Below are positions 21,639 through 32,867 of a DNA stretch of 64,000 nt, piece by piece. The notes under the pieces were generated by a model, which was not told the origin of the DNA, made no database searches, and worked only from the letters and a program-made list of their open reading frames with translations. A program made the position numbers and the translations under genes. The stretch is from assembly GCF_000820845.2 (NCBI RefSeq), contig NZ_CBXV010000002.1, positions 372,001 to 436,000 of the forward strand, read 5' to 3'. Every line of letters starts with the position of its first letter. Within the stretch, counting starts at the first letter, position 1. Origin of the DNA: Pyrinomonas methylaliphatogenes (GTDB lineage Bacteria > Acidobacteriota > Blastocatellia > Pyrinomonadales > Pyrinomonadaceae).

Positions 21639-22155
21639 GGCCATCGCCAGATCGAGGCGCTCTTACTGAAACGCGCGAGGCGAAGGCTGAGCGCAAAGCG
21701 CGAATTTTCGCAGACCTCGTTCGGAGATTGTAGCGGGGCTGTAACCACGGTTCGGGCGCGATCGCTTCACCGAAGCCGTCCCTTGTACACAAGTGCGTGA
21801 GTTGTAAACCGTTTCCTCAAACCGATCGCGCATCGCGTAATCATGAATTCAATTTTAGGTTCAGGTTCACTTTCGATCCACCGCTGAAGGTTCGAATCTT
21901 GCTGCCTTACGAACGCCATGAAGATGGCCTGTGAGTCTTAACCTGAAAGCAACGAGCGATGGGGAAACGGTCTGAGTCCGCACCTCGCGAGATCTTCGAA
22001 CCTTATCATCGAGAAGCGCGCCTCCTAAAATCGCTTATGGCGGATCAGACTTCCGAAAGGGCCGGAGCGGGCGTCGGCGCGCTTCCGTTCCTTCGGTCCG
22101 AGCGACTATGATCGCTCTTTCGGCTGCCTTAATCTTTCCGAGGAGAGCTGATTCG
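21639..22155 (+). other. Gap between secA and the M16 peptidase gene
   Basis: About 517 bases with no gene that I can support and no obvious RNA gene, strong hairpin terminator or repeat pair. Short reading frames here show no coding character. Confidence 0.5.
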
Positions 22156-24975
<2,820 letters not shown>

Positions 24976-25102
24976 CCGCTTTTGAAGTTGCCGCCGACGA
25001 GCCTCCACGCCCGATCGCGCGCCGAGGCGAGCGACTTTGAAGCGACTCAAAAAGGGGCGCCGGCATCGTGAAGCTTCACATCAGGCGATATGCGATCGAA
25101 GA

Positions 25103-26116
25103 TCAATTTCGCCCTTTATCCAACTTCGCGATGATCGCATCGGCAAACTCCGCCGTGCTCGCCGTCCCGCCGATGTCGCGCGTGCGCACCTTGCCCTCGC
25201 GCAAGACCTCAAAAAGCGCATTCTGGATGCGATCGGCAGCCTCGCGCTCGTCGATGTAGCGCAACATCAGGATGCCCGATTGCAGAAGCGCCGTCGGATT
25301 AGCGATGCCGCGCCCGGCGATGTCTGGCGCCGAACCATGGACGGCCTCGAAGACGGCCCCCTGTTCGCCGATGTTCGCTCCCGGCACAAGCCCGAGCCCG
25401 CCGATCAATCCAGCGGCGAGATCCGAGATGATGTCGCCATAAAGGTTTTCGAGCAGCAAGACATCGAACTGCTCGGGGCGCATCACGAGCTGCATGCAGG
25501 CGTTATCGACTATTTTGTCGTCGGCTTCGATCTCCGGATATTCGGCGGCGACTCGATGGAAGCAATCGAGGAACAATCCATCGGAAAGCTTCATGATGTT
25601 CGCCTTGTGGACGGCGGTGACCTTGCGCCGACCTTCGCGCCGCGCGTATTCGAAGGCGAAACGCGCGATGCGCAGTGAGGCTTTTTCGGTGATGATCTTC
25701 AAACTCTCGACGACGCCCGGGACGACGACGTGTTCGAGCCCCGAATAAAGGTCCTCGGTGTTTTCGCGGACGACGACGAGATCGACTTCCGGGTAGCGAC
25801 ACGGGACGTTCGGCAGCGCCTTGACCGGTCGCAAGTTCGCGTATAGATCGAGCGCTTTGCGTAGTCCGACGTTGACCGAGGTGAAGCCTTTCCCGACCGG
25901 CGTCGTGATCGGCCCTTTGAGCGCGACGCGGTTGCGTTTGATCGAGTCGAGCAGTTCTTTCGGCAACGTATCGCCGAATTTCGCCAAAGCTTGCGCGCCG
26001 GCATAATGCGTCTCCCATTCGATCTCAACTCCCGCCGCCTCGATGATCCGCACGGTTGCGGAAGTGACTTCGGGACCGATGCCATCGCCGGGGATGAGTG
26101 TGATAGTATGTTTCAT
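25103..26116 (-). CDS. NAD-type isocitrate/isopropylmalate dehydrogenase family
   Basis: Beta-decarboxylating dehydrogenase: GDGIGPEV near the N-terminus, substrate-loop [28 protein letters not shown], and [11 protein letters not shown] with [15 protein letters not shown] near the metal site, ending [18 protein letters not shown]. The [10 protein letters not shown] form with VGLRK favours NAD-dependent isocitrate dehydrogenase over LeuB. 337 residues. Isohomocitrate-type substrates cannot be excluded. Confidence 0.87.
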   Translation of the reverse strand: MKHTITLIPGDGIGPEVTSATVRIIEAAGVEIEWETHYAGAQALAKFGDTLPKELLDSIKRNRVALKGPITTPVGKGFTSVNVGLRKALDLYANLRPVKALPNVPCRYPEVDLVVVRENTEDLYSGLEHVVVPGVVESLKIITEKASLRIARFAFEYARREGRRKVTAVHKANIMKLSDGLFLDCFHRVAAEYPEIEADDKIVDNACMQLVMRPEQFDVLLLENLYGDIISDLAAGLIGGLGLVPGANIGEQGAVFEAVHGSAPDIAGRGIANPTALLQSGILMLRYIDEREAADRIQNALFEVLREGKVRTRDIGGTASTAEFADAIIAKLDKGRN

Positions 26117-26182
26117 AGCGCATGACTTCGATTGTCGGGCGACTCATACAACGCAACGAATCTTATCAACAAGTCTGCCTCG

Positions 26183-27325
26183 ATGAAAGACGTGGTGACA
26201 AATGGATCCAAAGCTGATGTCGTCATCATCGGCGGCGGAGTGATCGGCCTGTCGATCGCGCGCGAACTCGCCCGGCGAAAACTCGACGTCCTTTTATTGG
26301 AGCGCGGGCGGTTCGGAGCCGAAGCCTCTGCGGCGGCGGCTGGGATGCTCGCGCCGCAAGCAGAGGCCGATCGTGACGATGATTTCCTCCGACTCGCTTG
26401 CGCGAGCCGCGATCTCTATCCGGAATTCGCCCAAACCCTCTATGAGGAGACCGGCATAGACATCGAACTCGATCGGACGGGAACGCTCTATTTGGCCTTT
26501 ACGGAGGAGGAGGCGCGCGAGCTAGAGAAGCGCTATCGGTGGCAGAAGAGCGCCGGTCTGGAGGTCGAGATCCTGAGCGCCGCCGAAGCCCTTTCGCTCG
26601 AGCCGAAGCTTTCACCCGAGATCCAAGCTGCGCTTCGTTTCCCGCGCGATTGGCAGGTCGAAAACAGGAGATTGATCGGCGCGCTCGTCTGCGCGGCCCA
26701 GAAGCTGGGCGCGAGGCTATGTGCCGACGTCGAAGCGACTTCCATCAAGATTGAAGGCAAAAGGGTCGAAGCCGTCGAAACTTCTACGGGAAGGGTTCAC
26801 GCCGCGATGGCGATCATCGCCTGCGGGGCCTGGACCGATCTCATCAGATTCGGCGAGGGCGATCTGGGGGAACCGCTCATCAGACCCGTGCGCGGTCAAA
26901 TGTTGTGCCTCGAAGCGCGCCCGCCCATCGTCCGCCACGTCGTCTATAGCCTGCGCGGCTATCTCGTCCCGCGACGCGATGGGCGATTGCTCGCCGGTTC
27001 GACCATCGAACGGGTCGGGTTCGATAAATCGGTCACCGTGCACGGGCTTCGCGAGATAATCGATCACGCGCTCGAGATCGCTCCCGAAGCGGCCGCACTG
27101 CCGGTGAGAGATTCATGGGCCGGATTGCGCCCTCAGACGCGCGACGGATGGCCGCTCATCGGGGCGAGCGAAGCGATCGAAGGGCTCTTCTACGCGACGG
27201 GCCATTATCGCAACGGCATTCTGCTCGCTCCGATCACAGGGAAGATCATCGGCTCCCTCATCTGCGGAGAAGAGCCTCAATCGTTCACTGAGAGGTTCAC
27301 ACCGGCGAGGTTTAAGATCAAGTGA
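26183..27325 (+). CDS. thiO: Glycine oxidase ThiO-like FAD-dependent oxidase
   Basis: D-amino-acid-oxidase-fold enzyme that supplies the glycine imine for thiazole (thiamine) synthesis in its best-known role. The dinucleotide motif is VVIIGGGVIGLSIARELARR near residue 14, the SAAAAGMLAPQAE segment is typical of ThiO, and the C-terminal GLFYATGHYRNGILLAP is the FAD-closing block. I chose ATG 26183; a TTG at 26132 extends the frame. No other thi genes are near, so the physiological role is inferred. Confidence 0.82.
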   Translation: MKDVVTNGSKADVVIIGGGVIGLSIARELARRKLDVLLLERGRFGAEASAAAAGMLAPQAEADRDDDFLRLACASRDLYPEFAQTLYEETGIDIELDRTGTLYLAFTEEEARELEKRYRWQKSAGLEVEILSAAEALSLEPKLSPEIQAALRFPRDWQVENRRLIGALVCAAQKLGARLCADVEATSIKIEGKRVEAVETSTGRVHAAMAIIACGAWTDLIRFGEGDLGEPLIRPVRGQMLCLEARPPIVRHVVYSLRGYLVPRRDGRLLAGSTIERVGFDKSVTVHGLREIIDHALEIAPEAAALPVRDSWAGLRPQTRDGWPLIGASEAIEGLFYATGHYRNGILLAPITGKIIGSLICGEEPQSFTERFTPARFKIK

Positions 27326-27337
27326 CGAGAGGTTGGC

Positions 27338-28705
27338 ATGGTGGTCAAAATCGCACTCGCGCTCGCTATATCGCTTCTTTTGGACGGCGCGATTTCGGCG
27401 CAAGAACTCCCCGCCCCGCAACGATCTGAACAAGAGACAAACGCGCCCAAACTCCCTTCCGCTCGCGAACTCTATGAAGAGGCGGCGCGCTATGCGACCC
27501 GTCGCTTCGAGGAGTTCGATAAAAAGAAGCTGGCCTTCGATCGCAAGCTCTACGAAAAGACGCTGCAAGAGCAGCGCGAACTGGCACAAACGCGCGCCGC
27601 GCAGTTGAGCATGCGCCCGAATCTCGCCGGCGAGGATCTTTACTATTTGGGCCTGCTCTTCGATCTAGCGGGCCAAGCGGAAGGTTCACTCGATGCTCTG
27701 CGCCGCTTCTTGCGCGAGGCCAGCAACGCGCCTGGCGAGATGAAGCAAACGGCGCGCGTCATCATCGCGATCCACGCGGCTCAGCTCAAAGAACTTAAAG
27801 AAGCTGAACAGATGTTGGCCGAGTATCAGCGAAACGAACCGCGCAAAGCGCAAGAGATCTTCGCGCTCGAAAGGACCTTGACCTCGGCCTGCTATCAAGC
27901 GAAAGATGAGGATTGCGCGCTCCGGCATGCGCGCGCAGCTTTCGAAACGGCCAAACAGAGCTATGCGGCGCTCGACCCAGCGCAACGCGATCGGTTCTTG
28001 CTCGCCGCAGCCGATGATCTCTCAATCATCTATGCCCTTCACAATCAAAGGGACGAACTTCTCGGCGTGCTGCGCGAGTTGCAACGTCTGGGACTCAAGC
28101 TCCCGTCAGCCGAACTCTTTCGCCAAGCGACGCGGCGCTTGCGCAACTACGATGGCGCAGAGGCTGAAGATCTATCGAATCCCGAAAGGGCCATCCAGCA
28201 GAACGAAGAGAGCGCGCCTGCGCCGGAGATCCAAGCCGCCGAATGGATAGACACGAAACCCGTGAGACTCGCCGATCTGCGCGGGCGAGTCGTCCTGCTC
28301 GATTTCTGGGCCTATTGGTGCGGCCCATGCCTCGAAGCCTTTCCCAAATTGCGCGAATGGCATCAGAAGTACAAAGATCGCGGGCTGACGATCATCGGAC
28401 TGACGAGGTATTACGGAGCAGAGCGCGGCATCCCGATGGCGCCGAAAGAGGAGCTGAATTTCCTCCGCGAATTCAAAAAGAGGTTCAAGCTCCCTTACGG
28501 CATCGGCATCGAAGCGACCGAGGAGACGGCTCTGCGCTATGGCGTAAGCTCGCTCCCAACCTCGATTCTGATCGACCGCCGCGGCATGGTGCGTTTCATC
28601 ACCGTCGGGATCAACGATGAGGAATTAGATAAGCTCGGCCAGTGGATCGAGAAACTCATCGCCGAACCCGCGCCAGATGAGGCGCGCAAAGCTATAACGC
28701 AATGA
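27338..28705 (+). CDS. Exported TlpA-like thiol-disulfide protein with helical N-domain
   Basis: Signal peptide (IALALAISLLLDGAISA), a helical repeat region to about residue 290 that resembles degenerate TPRs, then a TlpA/ResA thioredoxin domain with active site FWAYWCGPCLEAFP near residue 325 and the cis-Pro in SSLPTSILID. It likely reduces or oxidises periplasmic cysteines. It begins 12 bases after thiO and heads a run of redox genes to 31346. Its stop overlaps an ATG (28702) of the next frame, and its 3' end is duplicated (see repeat). Confidence 0.8.
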   Translation: MVVKIALALAISLLLDGAISAQELPAPQRSEQETNAPKLPSARELYEEAARYATRRFEEFDKKKLAFDRKLYEKTLQEQRELAQTRAAQLSMRPNLAGEDLYYLGLLFDLAGQAEGSLDALRRFLREASNAPGEMKQTARVIIAIHAAQLKELKEAEQMLAEYQRNEPRKAQEIFALERTLTSACYQAKDEDCALRHARAAFETAKQSYAALDPAQRDRFLLAAADDLSIIYALHNQRDELLGVLRELQRLGLKLPSAELFRQATRRLRNYDGAEAEDLSNPERAIQQNEESAPAPEIQAAEWIDTKPVRLADLRGRVVLLDFWAYWCGPCLEAFPKLREWHQKYKDRGLTIIGLTRYYGAERGIPMAPKEELNFLREFKKRFKLPYGIGIEATEETALRYGVSSLPTSILIDRRGMVRFITVGINDEELDKLGQWIEKLIAEPAPDEARKAITQ

Positions 28706-28778
28706 GCTCTCCCCGAGAATCCCGAGCGACAGTTGCCACGGCGCATCGGGCGCAAAACTATAACGCGATGAACTCTCC
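28684..28778 (+). repeat. Imperfect direct repeat at gene junction, 66-bp period
   Basis: 28684-28712 and 28750-28778 match at 26 of 29 positions. The first copy contains the stop of the TlpA-like gene with an overlapping ATG; the second carries another ATG in the same frame as the downstream gene. The duplication therefore provides two alternative starts for the PepSY protein. Confidence 0.8.
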
Positions 28779-29325
28779 TATGAAACGTGAAGATCCGACC
28801 GCTCGCGATTCGAGGCGAAGATTCGTTCGCGCCTTACATGTTTGGGTGGGATTGATCACAGCCCTTCCCATCCTCGCTTGGGCCTCGAGCGGCCTTCTTT
28901 ACGCCTGGCCCGGCGCGATCGAAGGCGGGAGAGTCGAGCTCATCGATGCGGCGCGCATCCGCCTGACGCCGAACGAAGCGCTCGACCGAGCCAATAGTTT
29001 CGCCGGACGGAAGTTGCCGATCACCGCGTTGACGCTGCTCGTGCGCGAAGGGCGCCCGACCTATCAAGCGATCGGCGGGATGGGGGCCGATTCGCTGCTC
29101 ATAGATGCTGAGACTGGCGAAGTGCGACCGACCCCTCCGCCCGATCTGCTGACGCGCTATTTTCGCCAAGCTCATTTCTATTTCTTTGCCGGAAGATGGC
29201 AGATCCCGCTTCTGATCTCGCTCTCTCTCCTTTCATGCCTTTCGGCCCTGACCGGAATCTACTTGCGATTGGCCCTTTGGAAGGGATCTGGCGCGCAACC
29301 GGCTCGCGCCTCGCATGATGGTTAA
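28768..29325 (+). CDS. PepSY-associated membrane protein
   Basis: Two or more membrane helices (VGLITALPILAWASSGLLYAWP near the N-terminus and IPLLISLSLLSCLSALTGIYLRL near the C-terminus) flank a soluble PepSY-like domain (LTPNEALDRANSFAG ... DSLLIDAETGEVRP). Such proteins are often found with iron or redox genes. ATG 28768, 28780 and 28702 are all in frame, and no ribosome site is decisive. It sits between thioredoxin-like genes, suggesting a linked envelope redox role. Confidence 0.65.
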   Translation: MNSPMKREDPTARDSRRRFVRALHVWVGLITALPILAWASSGLLYAWPGAIEGGRVELIDAARIRLTPNEALDRANSFAGRKLPITALTLLVREGRPTYQAIGGMGADSLLIDAETGEVRPTPPPDLLTRYFRQAHFYFFAGRWQIPLLISLSLLSCLSALTGIYLRLALWKGSGAQPARASHDG

Positions 29326-29437
29326 CCGTTGCTTCGCGCGGCGCATTTCAGTTAAATTTTCGACTTAAGGAACAACCTAGGGCGGCCACCGGCGCATCAG
29401 TCTCAGGCTGCAAGTTTCTTACTAAGCTTATAGCGCT

Positions 29438-30652
29438 ATGGAGAGCACTAACATCACCGTGACGATAGCTTTTCTGGCCGGGCTCGCATCATTCCTTTCA
29501 CCATGCGTTTTGCCCCTCGTCCCCGGCTACATATCTCTGATCTCAGGCATAAGCATCGATCGGCTGAAGAGCGACGGCGGAGCATCGGCGCGGCGAGCCG
29601 TCATCATCAATTCGCTCGCTTTCAATGCCGGACTTTCGATGATCTTCCTGGCGCTCGGCGCCGCCGCCGGATGGATCGGCTCGTCCATCGTGGCCAATCC
29701 TTGGGTGCGCATTGCTGGTGGCATCATCATCATCATCTTCGGCCTCCACCTGATGGGTCTGTTGCGCATCAGCGCGCTCTACCGCGACACGCGCTTTCTA
29801 TCGAGCGATAAACCGCGCGGCGTGCTCGGCTCATTCACGCTCGGCTTGGCGTTTGCCGCCGGCTGGACGCCCTGCATCGGCCCGATCCTCGGCGGGATTT
29901 TGGGTTTGGCAGCGACGACGGGCCACTGGCGATCCGGGTTGACGCTTTCGGCCTTCTACGCGGCGGGTCTCGCCGTCCCCTTTCTGCTAACTGGACTCGG
30001 CCTCAACCAGTTCCTCACCTTCTATAGCCGCTTCCGCAAGCATTTGCATAAGGTCGAAGTCGTCTCCGGCCTCGTTCTGGTCCTGATCGGAGCGCTCATC
30101 GCATCAGGATACGCGACTCGGCTGGCGAGCTCGCGCCTAGCTTCGGTGCTGCCCAATTTGGAGGCGTGGGTTGGGTCGCGCGCGAAGATCTCAACCGGCG
30201 AAAGCCCGACGCAGAAGAACGCCGCATATCCCTTAGCGCCAGACGTTCAATTCACGACGCTCGACGGGCGCACCGTCCGCTTGAGCGATTTTCGCGGGCG
30301 CGTCGTGTTGCTCAACTTCTGGGCCACATGGTGTCTGCCATGCCGCGACGAAATACCCGAACTCAATCTGATGCAGCGCGATATGGAAGCGCAAGGGCTG
30401 ACGATCATCGGAGTCGCATGGGATGATACAGCCGAGGGAGTCAAGGAGTTCCAAAAGGAGATCCCGCAAAGCTATACCGTGCTGCTCGGCGGCGAAAACG
30501 TACAGCAACAGTTCGGCGGCATACCGAGCTTGCCGACGACCTTCATCATCGACCGCGAGGGGCGAATACGCCAGAAGATCATCGGCGCGCGCGATCGTTC
30601 TGGATTCGAAGCGGCGATTAAACCCGTGCTCGGCGCACAACTGGCCGAGTGA
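29438..30652 (+). CDS. CcdA/DsbD-type transmembrane reductase fused to TlpA-like thioredoxin domain
   Basis: Residues 1-235 form a CcdA-like six-helix module with paired cysteines in FLSPCVLPLVPGY and AAGWTPCIGPILGGILG, which move electrons from cytoplasmic thioredoxin across the membrane. Residues about 265-404 are a periplasmic TlpA-like domain with WATWCLPCRDEIPELN and cis-Pro SLPTTFIID. The fusion would hand reductant directly from the membrane channel to a periplasmic thioredoxin, as in DsbD. Targets may include apocytochromes; none are encoded nearby. Confidence 0.88.
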   Translation: MESTNITVTIAFLAGLASFLSPCVLPLVPGYISLISGISIDRLKSDGGASARRAVIINSLAFNAGLSMIFLALGAAAGWIGSSIVANPWVRIAGGIIIIIFGLHLMGLLRISALYRDTRFLSSDKPRGVLGSFTLGLAFAAGWTPCIGPILGGILGLAATTGHWRSGLTLSAFYAAGLAVPFLLTGLGLNQFLTFYSRFRKHLHKVEVVSGLVLVLIGALIASGYATRLASSRLASVLPNLEAWVGSRAKISTGESPTQKNAAYPLAPDVQFTTLDGRTVRLSDFRGRVVLLNFWATWCLPCRDEIPELNLMQRDMEAQGLTIIGVAWDDTAEGVKEFQKEIPQSYTVLLGGENVQQQFGGIPSLPTTFIIDREGRIRQKIIGARDRSGFEAAIKPVLGAQLAE

Positions 30653-30668
30653 GCGAAAGGGCGATCAT

Positions 30669-31346
30669 ATGAACAGGCTCGTCATGGGCTTCCATCTTCT
30701 GCTCGCGCTCTGCGCTTCGACGATCGTCTGCGCTCAAGAGAGGCACGAGTACGCGCCAATCGAAGAGAGGACGATCGATTACGCCGACTGGACCTTCAAA
30801 AGCTTGCGCGACGGCTCGCCGATCAACTTTCGCACTTTCACCCAAGGGAAGAGGCTCGTGCTGGTCGTCTACTTCGCCCCCTGGTGCCCTAACTGGAGAT
30901 ACGAGGCGCCGATTCTGCAGAGACTCTACGAGAAGTATCACGCGCATGGCCTTGAGATCATCGCCATCAGCGAGTATGGCGCGCTTGATGAGACGCGACG
31001 CTTTTTCGGCGATCGCGGCTCGCCATATCCGGTCGTCATCGAATCCGAGACGCGCGAGGCGCGCGATAAAACGACGCATTACGCCTACCGCCAACGCTCG
31101 GGCGATAAACGTAACTGGGGATCACCCTACAACGTCTTCATCGAACCGGCGAAGGTCCCATCGCAAGGCGACATTCTCGCCGAAAAGGCTTGGGTCGCTA
31201 ATGGGGAGTTGATCGAGGACGAGGCGGAGAGGTTCATTCGTGCAAAGTTGGGATTGGAACCGTCGAGCGCGCCAACCACCTCCGAGCGGAGAAATGCGGA
31301 TGATCATTGTGCCATTGAACTCAACGCTCCAGCGAAGAAGCCTTGA
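30669..31346 (+). CDS. Exported thioredoxin-like protein with CxxW active site
   Basis: About 225 residues: signal peptide (MGFHLLLALCASTIVCA), then a thioredoxin fold of the AhpC/TlpA type. The expected CxxC is FAPWCPNWRYEAP, so the second cysteine is Trp, and a classical disulfide cannot form there. It may act as a one-Cys peroxidase or isomerase-like protein or have lost redox activity. ATG 30669 follows GAAAGGG. Last gene of the redox run; its stop lies in the first copy of a three-fold repeat. Confidence 0.72.
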   Translation: MNRLVMGFHLLLALCASTIVCAQERHEYAPIEERTIDYADWTFKSLRDGSPINFRTFTQGKRLVLVVYFAPWCPNWRYEAPILQRLYEKYHAHGLEIIAISEYGALDETRRFFGDRGSPYPVVIESETREARDKTTHYAYRQRSGDKRNWGSPYNVFIEPAKVPSQGDILAEKAWVANGELIEDEAERFIRAKLGLEPSSAPTTSERRNADDHCAIELNAPAKKP

Positions 31347-31485
31347 CCCATTCTATATCATGCCTCGAGCGACGCTCTCTTAGCCTTTGACCCATTCTAT
31401 GATTCGAGCGATGCGAGCAGCAGGGCCGTGCGTGGCCCAGCCCGCGTTCGCTTTGACCCACTCTATAATTCGAGCGATGCTCTCT
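31341..31485 (+). repeat. Three imperfect direct repeats at gene 3' end
   Basis: Copies starting at 31341, 31384 and 31450 share TTGACCCAyTCTAT...TCGAGCGAyGC. The second and third match at 28 of 30 positions with an exact 66-base offset; the first holds the stop codon of the upstream gene and has a 6-base insertion. A GGGCC/GGCCC hairpin lies in the spacer at 31423-31438. The rest of the 31347-31566 gap shows only a GACGC/GCGTC hairpin at 31541-31555. Confidence 0.78.
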
Positions 31486-31566
31486 TCATTTAAAGCGATG
31501 AAGCCGGCTCTTCGCAGGTCCCCCCGCGCCCGATGAAGCGGACGCGGAGGGCGTCTCCTTTTCGGT

Positions 31567-32025
31567 TCATCGCTCGAAAGCTTCGAGCACTTCATCGGCG
31601 TGCCGCTCGACATCGACCTTATCGAAGATCTTCTTGATGCGCCCCTCTTCGTCGATCAAGAAAGTCTTGCGCGCATTTGTCCAGTACTCCTTATCGCCGA
31701 AGACATGTTTGCCGTAGGTCCCGTAAGCGTCTCCGATGCGATGATCGGGATCGCTCAAAAGCGTGAACGGCAGATTGTATTTCGATGCGAACTGGCGGTG
31801 CGACTCTTCGGTGTCGAGCGAGACGCCGAGCACTTTGATCCCGCGCTCTTCGAATCGAGCGTAAGCATCACGGAACGAACAGGCCTCTTTCGTGCATCCG
31901 GGGGTGTCGTCCTTCGGGTAGAAATAGAGGACAACCCTTTTGCCGCGGAAATCCGAAAGCTTGATCTCGTTCCCATTCGCATCGCGCGCGGTGAAATCCG
32001 GCGCGAGATCGCCTTCTTTGAGCAT
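31567..32025 (-). CDS. bcp: Thioredoxin-dependent thiol peroxidase (peroxiredoxin Bcp)
   Basis: Reduces hydroperoxides using thioredoxin. The peroxidatic Cys is in YPKDDTPGCTKEACSFRD (C46), with the resolving Cys five residues on (C51), the Bcp/PrxQ arrangement. 152 residues, typical. It starts MLKEGDLAPDF. It fits the redox theme of the surrounding genes but is on the opposite strand. Confidence 0.93.
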   Translation of the reverse strand: MLKEGDLAPDFTARDANGNEIKLSDFRGKRVVLYFYPKDDTPGCTKEACSFRDAYARFEERGIKVLGVSLDTEESHRQFASKYNLPFTLLSDPDHRIGDAYGTYGKHVFGDKEYWTNARKTFLIDEEGRIKKIFDKVDVERHADEVLEAFER

Positions 32026-32087
32026 GATGAGAGCCTCCTATTCGAGAATCATCTAACAACGTGCAACGATCATTTTAACCCGAAAGC

Positions 32088-32867
32088 TCACGCGCCGAAA
32101 TCGTTCCAGATCGAACGCAAGGCTTCAGCGAAGGATTGATAGAGATGGTGAGTTTCACTGCAACCATCGGCCTTGACTTGGTAGAGATTGAAGTCAGGAA
32201 GCGACAAGCAACTGAGCGGCGATGCTTCGTTATAGGCCGTATCGATGCCGATGGCGCTATGAAAGATATAGATCCCATGCGTCCCCAAGCGTCCGATGAG
32301 CGGCAGAAGAGGGGTTGGCGTATGACCGAAGACGCAAGTCTTGCCGCGATAGTGTTTGAAGAACTCGGCGTCGCGCGTCCACAGCAGATGTTGTGGCGGA
32401 GTCTCGCGCGGATGCTTGTTCCGCTCCAATCCGGCATGCACGTAGATGGCGAAATCGTCCTCGAAATAGAAGGGCAACGAGCGCAAAAAGTCCACGTGCT
32501 CTGCGGGCACGGCCTCGCGCAGCATGCCCCGCGCCTTGTCATCCGGGATTTCCGGAGTCAGGGCCTTCCCGGTATACTGCTCGAAAGTTCTTTCGCTGCC
32601 GACTCCGGCGCGTCTCCAATCCGAAGATAGGCCATCGAGGAAGTCGAGCATCATCTGCTCGTGATTGCCGCGCAGGACATGTACCTGATCGGCGCCGCCC
32701 CGCAGGGCGATGAGATCGGCTATCACGCCGGGCGAATCTTCGCCGCGATCGATCAAGTCACCAAGAAGGATCAAACGATCCGCATGCGCGTCGCGCGGCA
32801 AGATCTCGAGCAGCGCGCGAAGCTGTTTGCGACGCCCGTGGACATCGCCGATGACGAAACTTCTCAT
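32088..32867 (-). CDS. PPP-family serine/threonine phosphatase (calcineurin-like)
   Basis: Metallophosphatase with the full PPP signature: GDVHGRRKQL (residues 7-16), GDLIDRGEDSPG (near 35), RGNHEQMM (near 65), then metal His residues in VHAGL and FGHTPTP. About 259 residues. Its ATG at 32867 shares one base with the stop of the kinase gene (TGATG), so the two are translationally coupled and probably antagonise each other on common substrates. The related symmetrical dinucleotide hydrolases cannot be excluded. Confidence 0.85.
   Translation of the reverse strand: MRSFVIGDVHGRRKQLRALLEILPRDAHADRLILLGDLIDRGEDSPGVIADLIALRGGADQVHVLRGNHEQMMLDFLDGLSSDWRRAGVGSERTFEQYTGKALTPEIPDDKARGMLREAVPAEHVDFLRSLPFYFEDDFAIYVHAGLERNKHPRETPPQHLLWTRDAEFFKHYRGKTCVFGHTPTPLLPLIGRLGTHGIYIFHSAIGIDTAYNEASPLSCLSLPDFNLYQVKADGCSETHHLYQSFAEALRSIWNDFGA

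Noticed and set aside
30423-30668. Longer start for the CxxW thioredoxin-like protein
   Set aside because: The upstream 82 codons lie inside the coding sequence of the CcdA-TlpA gene in another frame and lack protein character; the signal peptide starts at ATG 30669.
31341-31485. Possible mini-CRISPR array
   Set aside because: Repeats are too few and imperfect, the first interval is only about 43 bases, no cas genes are present, and the other similar loci have unrelated repeat sequences.
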